DNA of 54,558 nucleotides from GCA-003244245 sp052390115 (GTDB lineage Bacteria > Actinomycetota > Actinomycetes > Mycobacteriales > Pseudonocardiaceae): contig JBQTHE010000016.1 of assembly GCA_052390115.1 (NCBI GenBank), forward strand, positions 1 through 54,558, given 5' to 3'. The translations under genes were made by a program, and so were the position numbers. This document shows positions 43,417-50,813 of this stretch, in pieces. Under the pieces are notes generated by a model that was given only the letters and a program-made list of their open reading frames with translations, was not told where the DNA came from and made no database searches. The stretch's first letter is position 1, and every line of letters starts with the position of its first letter.

Positions 43417-44894
43417 CAGAACTGCTCGGCCAGACCGGCGGCCTGCAGCGGGTGCACACCCTTGCGCTTGCCGGGCACTTCACCGCACAGCCGGGGAGTC
43501 GGGAACACCTTGCCGGGGTTGCACACCCCGGCCGGATCGAATGCGCAGCGCAGCCGCTGCATGGTGTCCAGGTCGTCGGCGGTGAACATCCGCGGCATGT
43601 GCTGAGCCTTGTCTGTCCCGACGCCGTGCTCGCCGGTGATCGAGCCGCCGTGTTCGATGCACAGGTCGAGGATCGCCCCGGAGACCTCCTCCGCGGCCTG
43701 CGTCTCGCCGGGCTTGGTCTCGTCGAACAGGACCAGTGGGTGCAGGTTGCCGTCGCCGGCGTGGAACACATTGGCCACCCGAACCCCGGTACCGGCCGAC
43801 AGGTCGGCGATCTTGCGCAGCACCTCGGCCAGCGCCGTTCTTGGGATCACCCCGTCCTGCACGATGTAGTCGGGGCTGATCCGGCCCACCGCGGCGAACG
43901 CGGACTTGCGGCCCTTCCAGAACAGCGCCCGCTGGGCAGCGTCGCGGGCCACCCGGATCTCGAAGGCGCCCGCGCCGGTGCAGTGCCGCTGCACCGCGGC
44001 GAAGGTGTGTTCCACGTCGGCCACCGGCCCGTCCAGTTCCACGATGAGCACCGCACCGGCGCCCTCGGGGTAGCCGCAGGCGACGGCTGCCTCGGCCGCC
44101 TCGATCGCCAGCGCGTCCATCATCTCGATGGCTGCCGGGATGACACCGTCGGCGATGATCGCCGACACCGCGGTCCCCGCCTCGTCCACCCCGGGGAACG
44201 CGGCAAGCAGGCAACGCACCGACTCCGGGTTGCGCAGCAGCCGCACCACGATCTTGGTGGCGATCCCGAGGGTGCCCTCACTGCCGACGAACGCGCCGAG
44301 CAGGTCGTATCCGGGCACGTCGCGGGTGGTACCGCCCAACCAGACCAGCTCCCCGTCCGGCGTGACCACCTCGAGACCCAACACGTGGTGGGTGGTGAAG
44401 CCGTACTTGAGGCAGTGCGCTCCCCCGGAGTTCTCCGCAACATTGCCACCCACCGAGCAGATCTGCTGGCTGGACGGGTCGGGTGCGAAGTACCAGCCAT
44501 GCGGCGCGGCGGCTTTCGTCACGTCGAGGTTGATCACCCCGGGCTCGACGGTCGCGCGCTCATTGGCGGGGTCGACCTCCAGGATGCGGCGCATCCTGGA
44601 GGTGACGATCAGCACACCCTCGGCGTGTGGCAGCGCCCCACCGGACAGCCCGGTACCCGAGCCGCGGGCCACAAACGGCACTCCCGTAGCGGCGCAGGCC
44701 CGGACCACTGCGGCGATCTGCTCGGCGGATTCCGGCAGCACCACCAGCCCCGGCACCACCCGGTACTGCGCCAGCCCGTCACACTCGTAGGTGCGCAGCC
44801 GCTGCCGGTCAGTGATCACCGCCGCAGAACCGAGCAACGCAGTGAACTCCGCAGCCAGCACCCCCAGCCCAGCACCCTCGTGCGTCACCATCAC
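43416..44894 (-). CDS. glcD: Glycolate oxidase catalytic flavoprotein GlcD
   Basis: 492 residues. FAD_binding_4 motifs: PESAEQIAAVVRACAATGVP, FVARGSGTGLSGGALPHAEG, SSQQICSVGGNVAENSGGAH and GYDLLGAFVGSEGTLGIATK. The FAD-oxidase C domain contains VRVANVFHAGDGNLHPLVLF and SITGEHGVGTDK, with the His ligands of the family, and ends near FDPAGVCNPGKVFPTPRLCG. First gene of the glcDEF operon; two possible ATGs at the start (MMVTHEGAG). The upstream GntR/UTRA gene on the same strand, the expected regulator, is broken. Confidence 0.95.
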   Translation of the reverse strand: MMVTHEGAGLGVLAAEFTALLGSAAVITDRQRLRTYECDGLAQYRVVPGLVVLPESAEQIAAVVRACAATGVPFVARGSGTGLSGGALPHAEGVLIVTSRMRRILEVDPANERATVEPGVINLDVTKAAAPHGWYFAPDPSSQQICSVGGNVAENSGGAHCLKYGFTTHHVLGLEVVTPDGELVWLGGTTRDVPGYDLLGAFVGSEGTLGIATKIVVRLLRNPESVRCLLAAFPGVDEAGTAVSAIIADGVIPAAIEMMDALAIEAAEAAVACGYPEGAGAVLIVELDGPVADVEHTFAAVQRHCTGAGAFEIRVARDAAQRALFWKGRKSAFAAVGRISPDYIVQDGVIPRTALAEVLRKIADLSAGTGVRVANVFHAGDGNLHPLVLFDETKPGETQAAEEVSGAILDLCIEHGGSITGEHGVGTDKAQHMPRMFTADDLDTMQRLRCAFDPAGVCNPGKVFPTPRLCGEVPGKRKGVHPLQAAGLAEQF

Positions 44895-44978
44895 CCACTC
44901 CCCTGGTCCAGCATCACATCACTCTGCCGGTTCTCGGCCAGTTTCGCAGGTCCGACAGGTTCATCACCGCACCGAAGA

Positions 44979-45550
44979 TCAGTCGGCGGGTAGTTCGTAG
45001 ATCAGTTCGTAACGGTCTCCGGCGAGAACCATGTCGTTGGTCTCGACGGGCGTGCCGTTGGGGTCGTAGGCGGTGCGAGTGACGGCGAGGACGGGGCTGC
45101 CGCGATTGAGTTGGAGCGCGATTGAGTTGGAGCGCGCTTGACTCAGCGTCGCTGGCGACTCGGCAGGTGACGCGTTCAACGAAGTGATCGAGCTGGTACC
45201 CAGCCTTTTCGAGCCGGGCGTAGATGCCACCAGGCCCGGTGTTCGTTCGTTCGATGACGGTGCCCGCGGTGAGGGTTCGAGGTAGCCAACTGGTAGCGAG
45301 CTGCACGGGCTGGCCGTCGGCACTCACGACGCGCTCACGCACGAGGATCTCGTCCCCTACGGCGATGTGCAGGTCAGCTGCGATGCGCTCGTCAGCGGAT
45401 TCGCGGCGGACCGAGACTTGCACGCTCGGCGTCCAGCCGCCACCGGTGGCGTCGGTGACGAAGGCGCCTTGTCCAGCGGAACGCTCGCCCCGACTCAGTC
45501 TGTTCCGGGCGAGACGACGATCACGGCCGAGGCCGGCGGCGGGACGGTCG
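44979..45550 (-). pseudogene. GntR-family regulator, only UTRA domain left, frameshifted
   Basis: Reading from about 45550 the minus strand gives ARNRLSRGERSAGQGAFVTD, ATGGGWTPSVQVSVRRESAD, VGDEILVRERVVSADGQPVQ and GYQLDHFVERVTCRVASDAE, i.e. the UTRA effector domain of GntR/HutC regulators. At 45101-45132 a 16-bp unit (CGCGATTGAGTTGGAG) is duplicated in tandem; 16 is not a multiple of three, so the frame shifts and the domain ends in the other frame with AVTRTAYDPNGTPVETND and YELIYELPAD. The N-terminal winged helix is absent. It sits just upstream of glcD and may once have controlled it. Confidence 0.75.
45101..45132. repeat. 16-bp tandem duplication inside the GntR gene
   Basis: CGCGATTGAGTTGGAG appears twice head to tail (45101-45116, 45117-45132). 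Removing one copy restores a continuous UTRA frame, so the duplication is the inactivating lesion. Confidence 0.85.
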
Positions 45551-45582
45551 TGCAGGCCCGGCTACCGTTGCCAGCGGGCTGA

Positions 45583-46077
45583 ACCTCTTTCAGAACAGGT
45601 CCCCGACCCAGTCGAGAACGTCCTGCAGGAACTCCCTGGGTCGTCGGGGCCGGTGCCCGGATTCGAACCGACTACTACGGCGGGATCGCCCCCTCCGTTG
45701 TCGGTGCCCTCAGCCTGGCCCGGGTTGCTGGCCAGGTTCTGGCCGAGCTCGCGGGCCTATAGCTCGCGCTGATGTGCCTTCATGGCCCGGCTGACCTGCC
45801 AGGCCTCCCCGCCTTTCTCCAGTAACGGGTGCACCAGGTCGAAGTTCTGGGGGAAGCGCACGGTCGACCGAACGGGTCGTCACGATGCGCGAGATCGGGT
45901 CCCGCCGTCATGGGACCTGAGCCGCCACCCGACTGGGATGCGATCCTGACTCCGCACCGGACTGCGGACCCGGCTCTGGACGGATTCAGGTCGAGCATGG
46001 ACCGGGACTTGATCTGCTGCCCCACCGGTGAGCCGGCCCACCCGCTGGTCACGTTCAGGCTCTCGTCACGTGGTCGT
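45583..46077. other. Degraded stretch between GntR remnant and the first TA module
   Basis: About 500 bp without a complete gene. On the minus strand FDLVHPLLEKGGEAWQVSRA then MKAHQREL, a TAG, and ARELGQNLASNPGQAEG look like a decayed coding sequence of unknown family (45830 down to 45700). At 45649-45669 the minus strand carries GGTTCGAATCCGGGCACC, which resembles the T-arm end of a tRNA, but no D-arm or anticodon arm can be folded upstream. Confidence 0.3.
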
Positions 46078-46093
46078 GATATCATGCGATATC
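46078..46093. promoter_or_regulatory. Twin GATATC operator-like sequence
   Basis: GATATC-ATGC-GATATC, two palindromic hexamers four bases apart, lies 16 bp before the antitoxin ATG and next to its AGGAGG. VapB/FitA-type antitoxins repress their own promoter by binding such repeats, so this is the likely autoregulatory operator. Confidence 0.5.
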
Positions 46094-46108
46094 TCTAGGA
46101 GGTGCGGG

Positions 46109-46330
46109 ATGCCTGATATTCTTATTCGTGATATTCCCGAGGGCGTCGTCGCGGCGATCGACTCTCGTGCGGCTCAGCTCGGAGTATCTCGTAACGAGTA
46201 TCTGCGCCGACGGCTGAGCCAGGACGCGCAACGGTCCGGATCGCCAGTCGAAGTTGATGATCTCCGACGATTCGAGGCCCTGTTCGGCGACTTGTCCGAT
46301 CCGGAGGTCATGGATCAGGCATGGTCGTGA
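46109..46330 (+). CDS. Ribbon-helix-helix antitoxin (FitA/VapB type)
   Basis: 73 residues; ATG 46109 after TAGGAGG. The N-terminal PDILIRDIPEGVVAAIDSRA followed by AQLGVSRNEYLRRRLSQDAQ is a ribbon-helix-helix DNA-binding fold (beta strand ILIRDI, then two helices). The C-terminal acidic/hydrophobic tail VDDLRRFEALFGDLSDPEVM is the segment that wraps around a PIN toxin. It precedes a PIN-domain gene by 21 bp in the same direction, the standard vapBC order. The twin GATATC element upstream is the likely self-binding site. Confidence 0.88.
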   Translation: MPDILIRDIPEGVVAAIDSRAAQLGVSRNEYLRRRLSQDAQRSGSPVEVDDLRRFEALFGDLSDPEVMDQAWS

Positions 46331-46351
46331 TCCGACACTGCCGGACGCGAG

Positions 46352-46771
46352 ATGGACACCAACCACTGGCTGATAGACAAATCGGCGCTTGCCCGTCTCG
46401 GACGCAGCGCCCAGGCAGGCGAGTGGGCGCTGCGGATCGAGCGAGGCCTTGTGCGAATCACCACCGTCACCCTCCTGGAAGTCGGCTACTCCGCGCGATC
46501 TGCGAGCGACTTACAGGCGGGGCTGCACGGCCCACCGATCTCAGCCATGCCGGTCGAGTACTTGACTCCGGCGATCGAGGATCGTGCTGTCATGGTGCTC
46601 ACCTCGCTTGCCAGCCGGGGACAGCACCGTGCTCCCTCTATACCCGATCTCCTTATCGCTGCCACCGCCGAACTCTCCGGTCTCACCGTCCTACACCTGG
46701 ACAAAGACTTCGAGGTAATCGCGGAGATCACCGGCCAACCGGTTGAGCGGCTCGTGGTGTCGAGTGTGTGA
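46352..46771 (+). CDS. vapC: PIN-domain toxin (VapC family)
   Basis: 139 residues, ATG 46352. The four acidic positions of PIN nucleases are present: Asp in HWLIDKSALARL, Glu in TTVTLLEVGYSARSA, Asp in PSIPDLLIAATAEL and Asp in VLHLDKDFEVIA. VapC toxins cleave specific RNAs (often tRNA or rRNA) with Mg2+. Position directly after an RHH antitoxin completes a type II toxin-antitoxin module. No obvious ribosome-binding site, so translation is probably coupled to the antitoxin gene. Confidence 0.9.
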   Translation: MDTNHWLIDKSALARLGRSAQAGEWALRIERGLVRITTVTLLEVGYSARSASDLQAGLHGPPISAMPVEYLTPAIEDRAVMVLTSLASRGQHRAPSIPDLLIAATAELSGLTVLHLDKDFEVIAEITGQPVERLVVSSV

Positions 46772-46815
46772 TGGGCACTGACGACCCGCGAGGACGGCTT
46801 CCTCGTGCTCCTCGA

Positions 46816-46887
46816 ACCTACAACGGCACAGCCAAGCCCTTCCGCTGGACCTACGACTGGACCTACGACGCCAAGCTCCTCAAGGCC
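46816..46887 (+). pseudogene. IS630-like transposase C-terminal scrap
   Basis: One frame reads TYNGTAKPFRWTYDWTYDAK then LLKA, close to the conserved C-terminal end of IS630-type transposases (N..A.PF.WTYD.K.LK). The WTYD unit is duplicated through a 12-bp repeat, and nothing else of the transposase remains. It is a footprint of an insertion between the two TA modules. Confidence 0.45.
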
Positions 46888-47252
46888 GTATGGATCCCCC
46901 AACATGGATCCACCCCGCTTCCACGTCATCACAGCAACCGTCTTGCCGGCCCGTGACCAGAAGCGGCCGCACCTATCGGGAACGCTCCCCGCCCACAATG
47001 CCGACCACATCACTCGCTCTGTCCTTGTCATCCAGGCTCTGGACAACACCTGGTCGCTCCCGAACAGGCGGCGGCGATCGTCGCGGTACTTCGACAGCGC
47101 GATCCGTGACGGAACTGTTCTGTCCCACGAGGGCCACGGTCTGCGCCGCGCTGACAACATCACCCACGCGCTTGAGGCTGAACTGGTCTTCCGTCGAACC
47201 GGGCTGACCCAGTTTGATAGCAGCTTGAGTCTTCGATGTTATCATACACTCT
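46888..47252. other. Non-coding region between the two TA modules
   Basis: About 365 bp; the open frames present have no start signal or recognisable motif. The last 40 bp are AT-richer (GATGTTATCATACACTC, 47235-47251) and must hold the promoter of the second antitoxin. Confidence 0.35.
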
Positions 47253-47537
47253 ATGAAACAGCTCATCAGCCGGATCGATGACGATCTGCACCGGCGCCTC
47301 AAGGAGCGTGCCGCACAGGAGGGTCGGTCTCTCAACGATCTCGTGGCAGCGGTCCTGGCGGACGCTGTCACAGACCGACGTGAGTCGTTCCGGCGCAGGC
47401 TGGAACGGTCAGGGCAGCGAGTCCTCCCTCCAGTACCCATGCCGCGGCCGCCCACCTTGGATGACGTACTCGACGCCAACCGCGGTTCGGGCACCGCGGT
47501 GAGCGATGCGCTGCGTGCCGAGCGCGATGCGCGGTGA
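47253..47537 (+). CDS. Ribbon-helix-helix antitoxin (FitA-like)
   Basis: 94 residues. MKQLISRIDDDLHRRLKERA followed by AQEGRSLNDLVAAVLADAV is a clear ribbon-helix-helix domain; the C-terminal half (PRPPTLDDVLDANRGSGTAV) is the toxin-binding tail. It overlaps the downstream PIN gene by GTGA, so the pair is translationally coupled. There is no strong ribosome-binding site: the ATG follows ACACTCT and the mRNA may be leaderless or nearly so. Confidence 0.87.
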   Translation: MKQLISRIDDDLHRRLKERAAQEGRSLNDLVAAVLADAVTDRRESFRRRLERSGQRVLPPVPMPRPPTLDDVLDANRGSGTAVSDALRAERDAR

Positions 47538-47977
47538 GCATTCGTTATGCGGACACATCCGCCCTGGTTCGCTGCTACCTCGTTGACGAGGCAGATCACG
47601 AACGACTTCGAGCACTCCTGCTGGAGGGCGGTGAGCCGGTAGTCACTAGCGAGCTCACCCGAGTTGAGCTGGCGAGCGCGCTAGGCACGGCAGCACATTC
47701 GGGGCGGCTGCGCCGACCGGATCTGCTGCTAGCCAGAGCCGATGCGGACTGTGGACCGGATGGTCCGATCGCCTTGCTCGCGCTTGACCCCGGCACCGTG
47801 CTCCCCTGGGCACGACAACTCGTCCTGGACCATCCCGTGCGGACACTGGATGCGATCCATCTGGCTGTCGCGGCGACCACCGCGACCGAACTCGCGGCTG
47901 GCGAACCCCTCGAGTTCGTCACCTGCGACCAGCGGCAAGCACAGACCGCTGATGTCCTGGGCCTGGTTCTGGCCTAG
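47534..47977 (+). CDS. vapC: PIN-domain toxin (VapC family)
   Basis: 147 residues from GTG 47534. Acidic active-site residues: Asp in SIRYADTSALVRCYL, Glu in ELTRVELASALG, Asp in RTLDAIHLAVAATTA and Asp in LEFVTCDQRQAQTA. Domain order and length are normal for VapC. With the preceding antitoxin it is a complete module and distinct in sequence from the copy at 46352, so the two loci are not a recent duplication. Confidence 0.9.
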   Translation: MSIRYADTSALVRCYLVDEADHERLRALLLEGGEPVVTSELTRVELASALGTAAHSGRLRRPDLLLARADADCGPDGPIALLALDPGTVLPWARQLVLDHPVRTLDAIHLAVAATTATELAAGEPLEFVTCDQRQAQTADVLGLVLA

Positions 47978-48016
47978 GCCGAAGTTGGCACCGGCACGGC
48001 CCGGCAGAATGGCGGC

Positions 48017-48823
48017 GTGGTTTCGCCACGGCACCCCTTCCTGGAGGGGCCCTTTCCCCGGGCGTACGCGCACCGCGGCTGGCACCTCGGCGAGCTGGCC
48101 GGCATGGAGAACTCGCTGGCCGCGTTTCGCCGCGCGGCCGCGGAGGGGTACCGCTATCTGGAGACTGACGTCCGGGCCACTCGCGACGGTGTGGTCGTGG
48201 TCCTGCACGACGCCACGCTGAACCGCACCACCGATAGCTCCGGCGAGGTCGAGCGGCTGGACTGGGCAGCGGTGCGCACCGCGCGGGTGGGTGGCCGCGA
48301 GCCGATCTGCCAGCTGCCCGACCTGCTCGAAGAGCTCCCGGAGGCCCTGCTCAACGTCGATGTCAAGGCTGACTCGGCGGCCGCTCCGGTGCTGGAACTG
48401 CTGCGCTGCACGGGCCAGTGGCATCGGGTGTGCCTCGCATCGTTCTCCGAAGCCCGGTTGCGACGGCTGCGCGCGGCGGCCGGGCCGCGGCTGCTGACCT
48501 CGATGGGCACCGCGTCGGCGATCGCCTTGCGGCTGCGCTCGGCGCTGCCGCTGCCGTTCGGGCCGCCGATCCGGGGTGGGCTCGCGCAACTGCCGGTGCA
48601 CCAGTACGGGATCACCTTGGTGGACCGCTCGCTGGTGCGCTACGCCCACCGCCGCAGCCTGGAGGTGCATGCGTGGACGGTGAACCGGGCCGAGGAGATG
48701 GCAGCCCTGCTCGATCTCGGCGTTGACGGCCTGATGACCGATCGGCCGGATGTGCTGCGCGACGTGCTGCGGGCTCGGCGGGCCTGGCCCGGAGAGGTCG
48801 CGAAAGGCGGTACCAATGGGTGA
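48017..48823 (+). CDS. Glycerophosphodiester phosphodiesterase (GDPD)
   Basis: 268 residues from GTG 48017. The catalytic core is visible: AYAHRGWHLGELAGMENSLA (His-Arg and the E-N pair), YLETDVRATRDGVVVVLHDA (metal-binding E-T-D and the second catalytic His) with TLNRTTDSSG. Near the C-terminus VHAWTVNRAEEMAALLDLGV followed by DGLMTDRPD is the family end. No signal peptide, so it acts in the cytoplasm on glycerophosphodiesters, giving glycerol-3-phosphate plus alcohol. It overlaps the following MFS gene by four bases. Confidence 0.92.
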   Translation: MVSPRHPFLEGPFPRAYAHRGWHLGELAGMENSLAAFRRAAAEGYRYLETDVRATRDGVVVVLHDATLNRTTDSSGEVERLDWAAVRTARVGGREPICQLPDLLEELPEALLNVDVKADSAAAPVLELLRCTGQWHRVCLASFSEARLRRLRAAAGPRLLTSMGTASAIALRLRSALPLPFGPPIRGGLAQLPVHQYGITLVDRSLVRYAHRRSLEVHAWTVNRAEEMAALLDLGVDGLMTDRPDVLRDVLRARRAWPGEVAKGGTNG

Positions 48824-50226
48824 ATCGGCCGGTGGGTGAATCGACGGCCCTGGGCGTCCCTCAGGACGAGGCCGGGCGCCGCCGCGATCAACGCGCCTGG
48901 TGCTGGTATGACTGGGCGAACTCGGTGTTCCCCACCTCGATCATCACCGTGTTCCTCTCGCTGTACCTCACATCGGTGGCGGAGCAGGACGCGAAGGCAG
49001 CCGGCCAGCGGTGCCCGGGCGGCAATGCTCTGGTCGACTGCGACATCTCGCTGCTCGGGCTGGCGTTCCCGGCCGGCTCGCTGTGGGGTTACCTGCTCGC
49101 GCTGTCCACCGCGCTGCAAGTGCTGGTGCTACCGGTGACCGGCGCCATTGCCGACCGCACTCAGAACAAGCGGTGGATGCTCGCGCTGTTCGCCTTCACC
49201 GGAGCGGGGGCGACCATCCTGCTCGCCCTGGTGGCTGGCACCAACTGGCAGCTCGGCGTCGTCCTGTTCCTGGTGGCAAGCCTCGGCTACGGCGCCTCGG
49301 TGGTCGTCTACTACTCGGTGCTGCCCGAGATCGCGACAGCCGATGAGCGCGACGGGCTGTCCGCCCGCGGCTGGGCGTTCGGTTATCTGGGTGGGGGCAC
49401 CGCGCTGGCCGTTCAGCTGGCGATCTACCTCGGGCGCGACGCGCTGGGGCTGTCCGAACCCGAGGCGGTGCGGGTCTGCTTTCTCACCACCGGGCTGTGG
49501 TGGGCAGCATTCACCCTCATTCCGCTGTCCCGGCTGCGCCGCCGTCAGGCACCGCAGGGCACCGAGCGGGGCGCCGCGGTGCTCATCGGCGGCTTCCGCC
49601 AGCTCCGCGGCACGTTGCGGGAGGCGCGCGGGTACCCGCTGACGCTGGGATTCCTGGCCGCCTACCTGATCTACACGGATGGGATCAGCACGGTGGCCAA
49701 CGTCGCAGGCCTCTATGGTGAACGAGAGCTGGGGCTGGAACGCAGCACGCTGATCAGCACGATCCTGATGGTGCAGTTCGTGGCGTTCCTCGGGGCGCTG
49801 CTGCACGGCCGGGTGGCCCGCCGGTTCGGCGCCAAGCGCACCATCATGGGCAGCCTGGTGGTGTGGATAGGCGTGATCGCCGCCGCCTACTTCGTCCGGG
49901 CGGGCGATGAGCTGCAGTTCTACGCCGTGGCGGTGGGCATCGGGCTGGTGCTGGGCGGCACCAACGCGCTGTCCCGGTCCCTGTTCAGCCAGCTAGTGCC
50001 GCCGGGCAAGGAGGCGGAGTACTTCTCAGTCTATGAGGTCGGCGAGAAAGCCACCTCCACGCTGGGCCCGCTCCTGTTCGCTGCTGTCGGGCAGGCCACC
50101 GGGTCGTTCCGTCCTGCCATCCTGTCTCTGGTGGCGTTCTTCGTCATCGGCTTCGTGCTGCTCTCCCTGGTGCCAGTACGCCGAGCGATCCGGGCCGCGG
50201 GCAATAGTGAGCCCTCAGTCGTCTAG
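48820..50226 (+). CDS. MFS transporter, UMF1 family
   Basis: 468 residues from GTG 48820. The N-terminal RAWCWYDWANSVFPTSIITV is the UMF1 (unknown major facilitator, Atg22-like) signature. Twelve hydrophobic helices are visible, with an insertion between TM1 and TM2 (DAKAAGQRCPGGNALVDCD) and the MFS loop IADRTQNKRWM; a further NALSRSLFSQLVPPGKEAEY marks the second half. Substrates of bacterial members are unknown. The GTGA overlap with GDPD suggests one transcript, perhaps handling a product of glycerophosphodiester breakdown. An imperfect repeat GGGTGAATCG around the start makes an alternative GTG at 48832 possible. Confidence 0.88.
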   Translation: MNRPVGESTALGVPQDEAGRRRDQRAWCWYDWANSVFPTSIITVFLSLYLTSVAEQDAKAAGQRCPGGNALVDCDISLLGLAFPAGSLWGYLLALSTALQVLVLPVTGAIADRTQNKRWMLALFAFTGAGATILLALVAGTNWQLGVVLFLVASLGYGASVVVYYSVLPEIATADERDGLSARGWAFGYLGGGTALAVQLAIYLGRDALGLSEPEAVRVCFLTTGLWWAAFTLIPLSRLRRRQAPQGTERGAAVLIGGFRQLRGTLREARGYPLTLGFLAAYLIYTDGISTVANVAGLYGERELGLERSTLISTILMVQFVAFLGALLHGRVARRFGAKRTIMGSLVVWIGVIAAAYFVRAGDELQFYAVAVGIGLVLGGTNALSRSLFSQLVPPGKEAEYFSVYEVGEKATSTLGPLLFAAVGQATGSFRPAILSLVAFFVIGFVLLSLVPVRRAIRAAGNSEPSVV

Positions 50227-50249
50227 ACAGGCCCGTCTCTCGCCGGGCT

Positions 50250-50267
50250 GGGAGTCAATCGACTCCC
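50250..50267. terminator. Hairpin after the MFS gene
   Basis: GGGAGTC-AATC-GACTCCC, a perfect 7-bp stem with a 4-nt loop, starts 24 bp after the MFS stop. No T-tract. A probable intrinsic terminator separating the transporter operon from rbpA. Confidence 0.5.
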
Positions 50268-50464
50268 CGAACGGGTGGTGGTATACACCTAGTAGTGAGG
50301 TAACGAGCCATCTTCACTCTGCGATTCACTCGTTGTGGGGATCAGTGAGGAAGGTCTCCAACCCGGGTCGGCCGGTCCGGGAACGTCATGCCCCCCCGCA
50401 GCGTTGCATTCGGTGAGCTTGACCCAGGGGACCGGTGGTCCTCGACCCGGAGAAAGGAAACGCC

Positions 50465-50809
50465 ATGGCCGACCGCGTCTTGCGTGGCAGCCGGCTCGGA
50501 ACGGTGAGTTACGAGACGGACCGGGACCACGATCTTGCTCCCCGCCGGTCGGTGCACTACGCCTGCCCCAAGGGCCACAACTTCGACGTTCCGCTGGCCG
50601 ACGACGCCGAGCCCCCGATGACCTGGGAGTGTCGACTGCACGGCAGCGAGTCCAGGCTGTTCGACGGGGTCGAGCCGGAGGCGAAGAAGACCAAGCCACC
50701 GCGTACCCACTGGGACATGCTGCTGGAGCGACGCAGCATCCCCGAACTCGAGGAGCTGCTCGACGAGCGACTGACCGAACTGCGCGGTCGCCGCTCCCGT
50801 TCCGCGTGA
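50465..50809 (+). CDS. rbpA: RNA polymerase-binding protein RbpA
   Basis: 114 residues; ATG 50465 is preceded by GAGAAAGGAAA, better than the GTG at 50435. RbpA signatures are present in order: MADRVLRGSRLGTVSYETDR at the N-terminus, the core domain VHYACPKGHNFDVPLADDAE with a partner Cys in TWECRLHG, and the C-terminal sigma-interaction domain RTHWDMLLERRSIPELEELL. RbpA binds RNA polymerase and the principal sigma factor, stabilises open complexes and contributes to rifampicin tolerance. It is actinobacteria-specific, which supports the taxonomic assignment. Confidence 0.97.
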   Translation: MADRVLRGSRLGTVSYETDRDHDLAPRRSVHYACPKGHNFDVPLADDAEPPMTWECRLHGSESRLFDGVEPEAKKTKPPRTHWDMLLERRSIPELEELLDERLTELRGRRSRSA

Positions 50810-50813
50810 GAGC

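Noticed and set aside
45367..45582. Plus-strand ORF whose end (TAEAGGGTVVQARLPLP) resembles a histidine-kinase C-terminus
   Set aside because: The opposite strand at the same place encodes a much better GntR/UTRA sequence, so this is a shadow frame.
46352..46771. Toxin gene starting at GTG 46321
   Set aside because: That frame does not encode the PIN motifs; ATG 46352 opens the correct frame.
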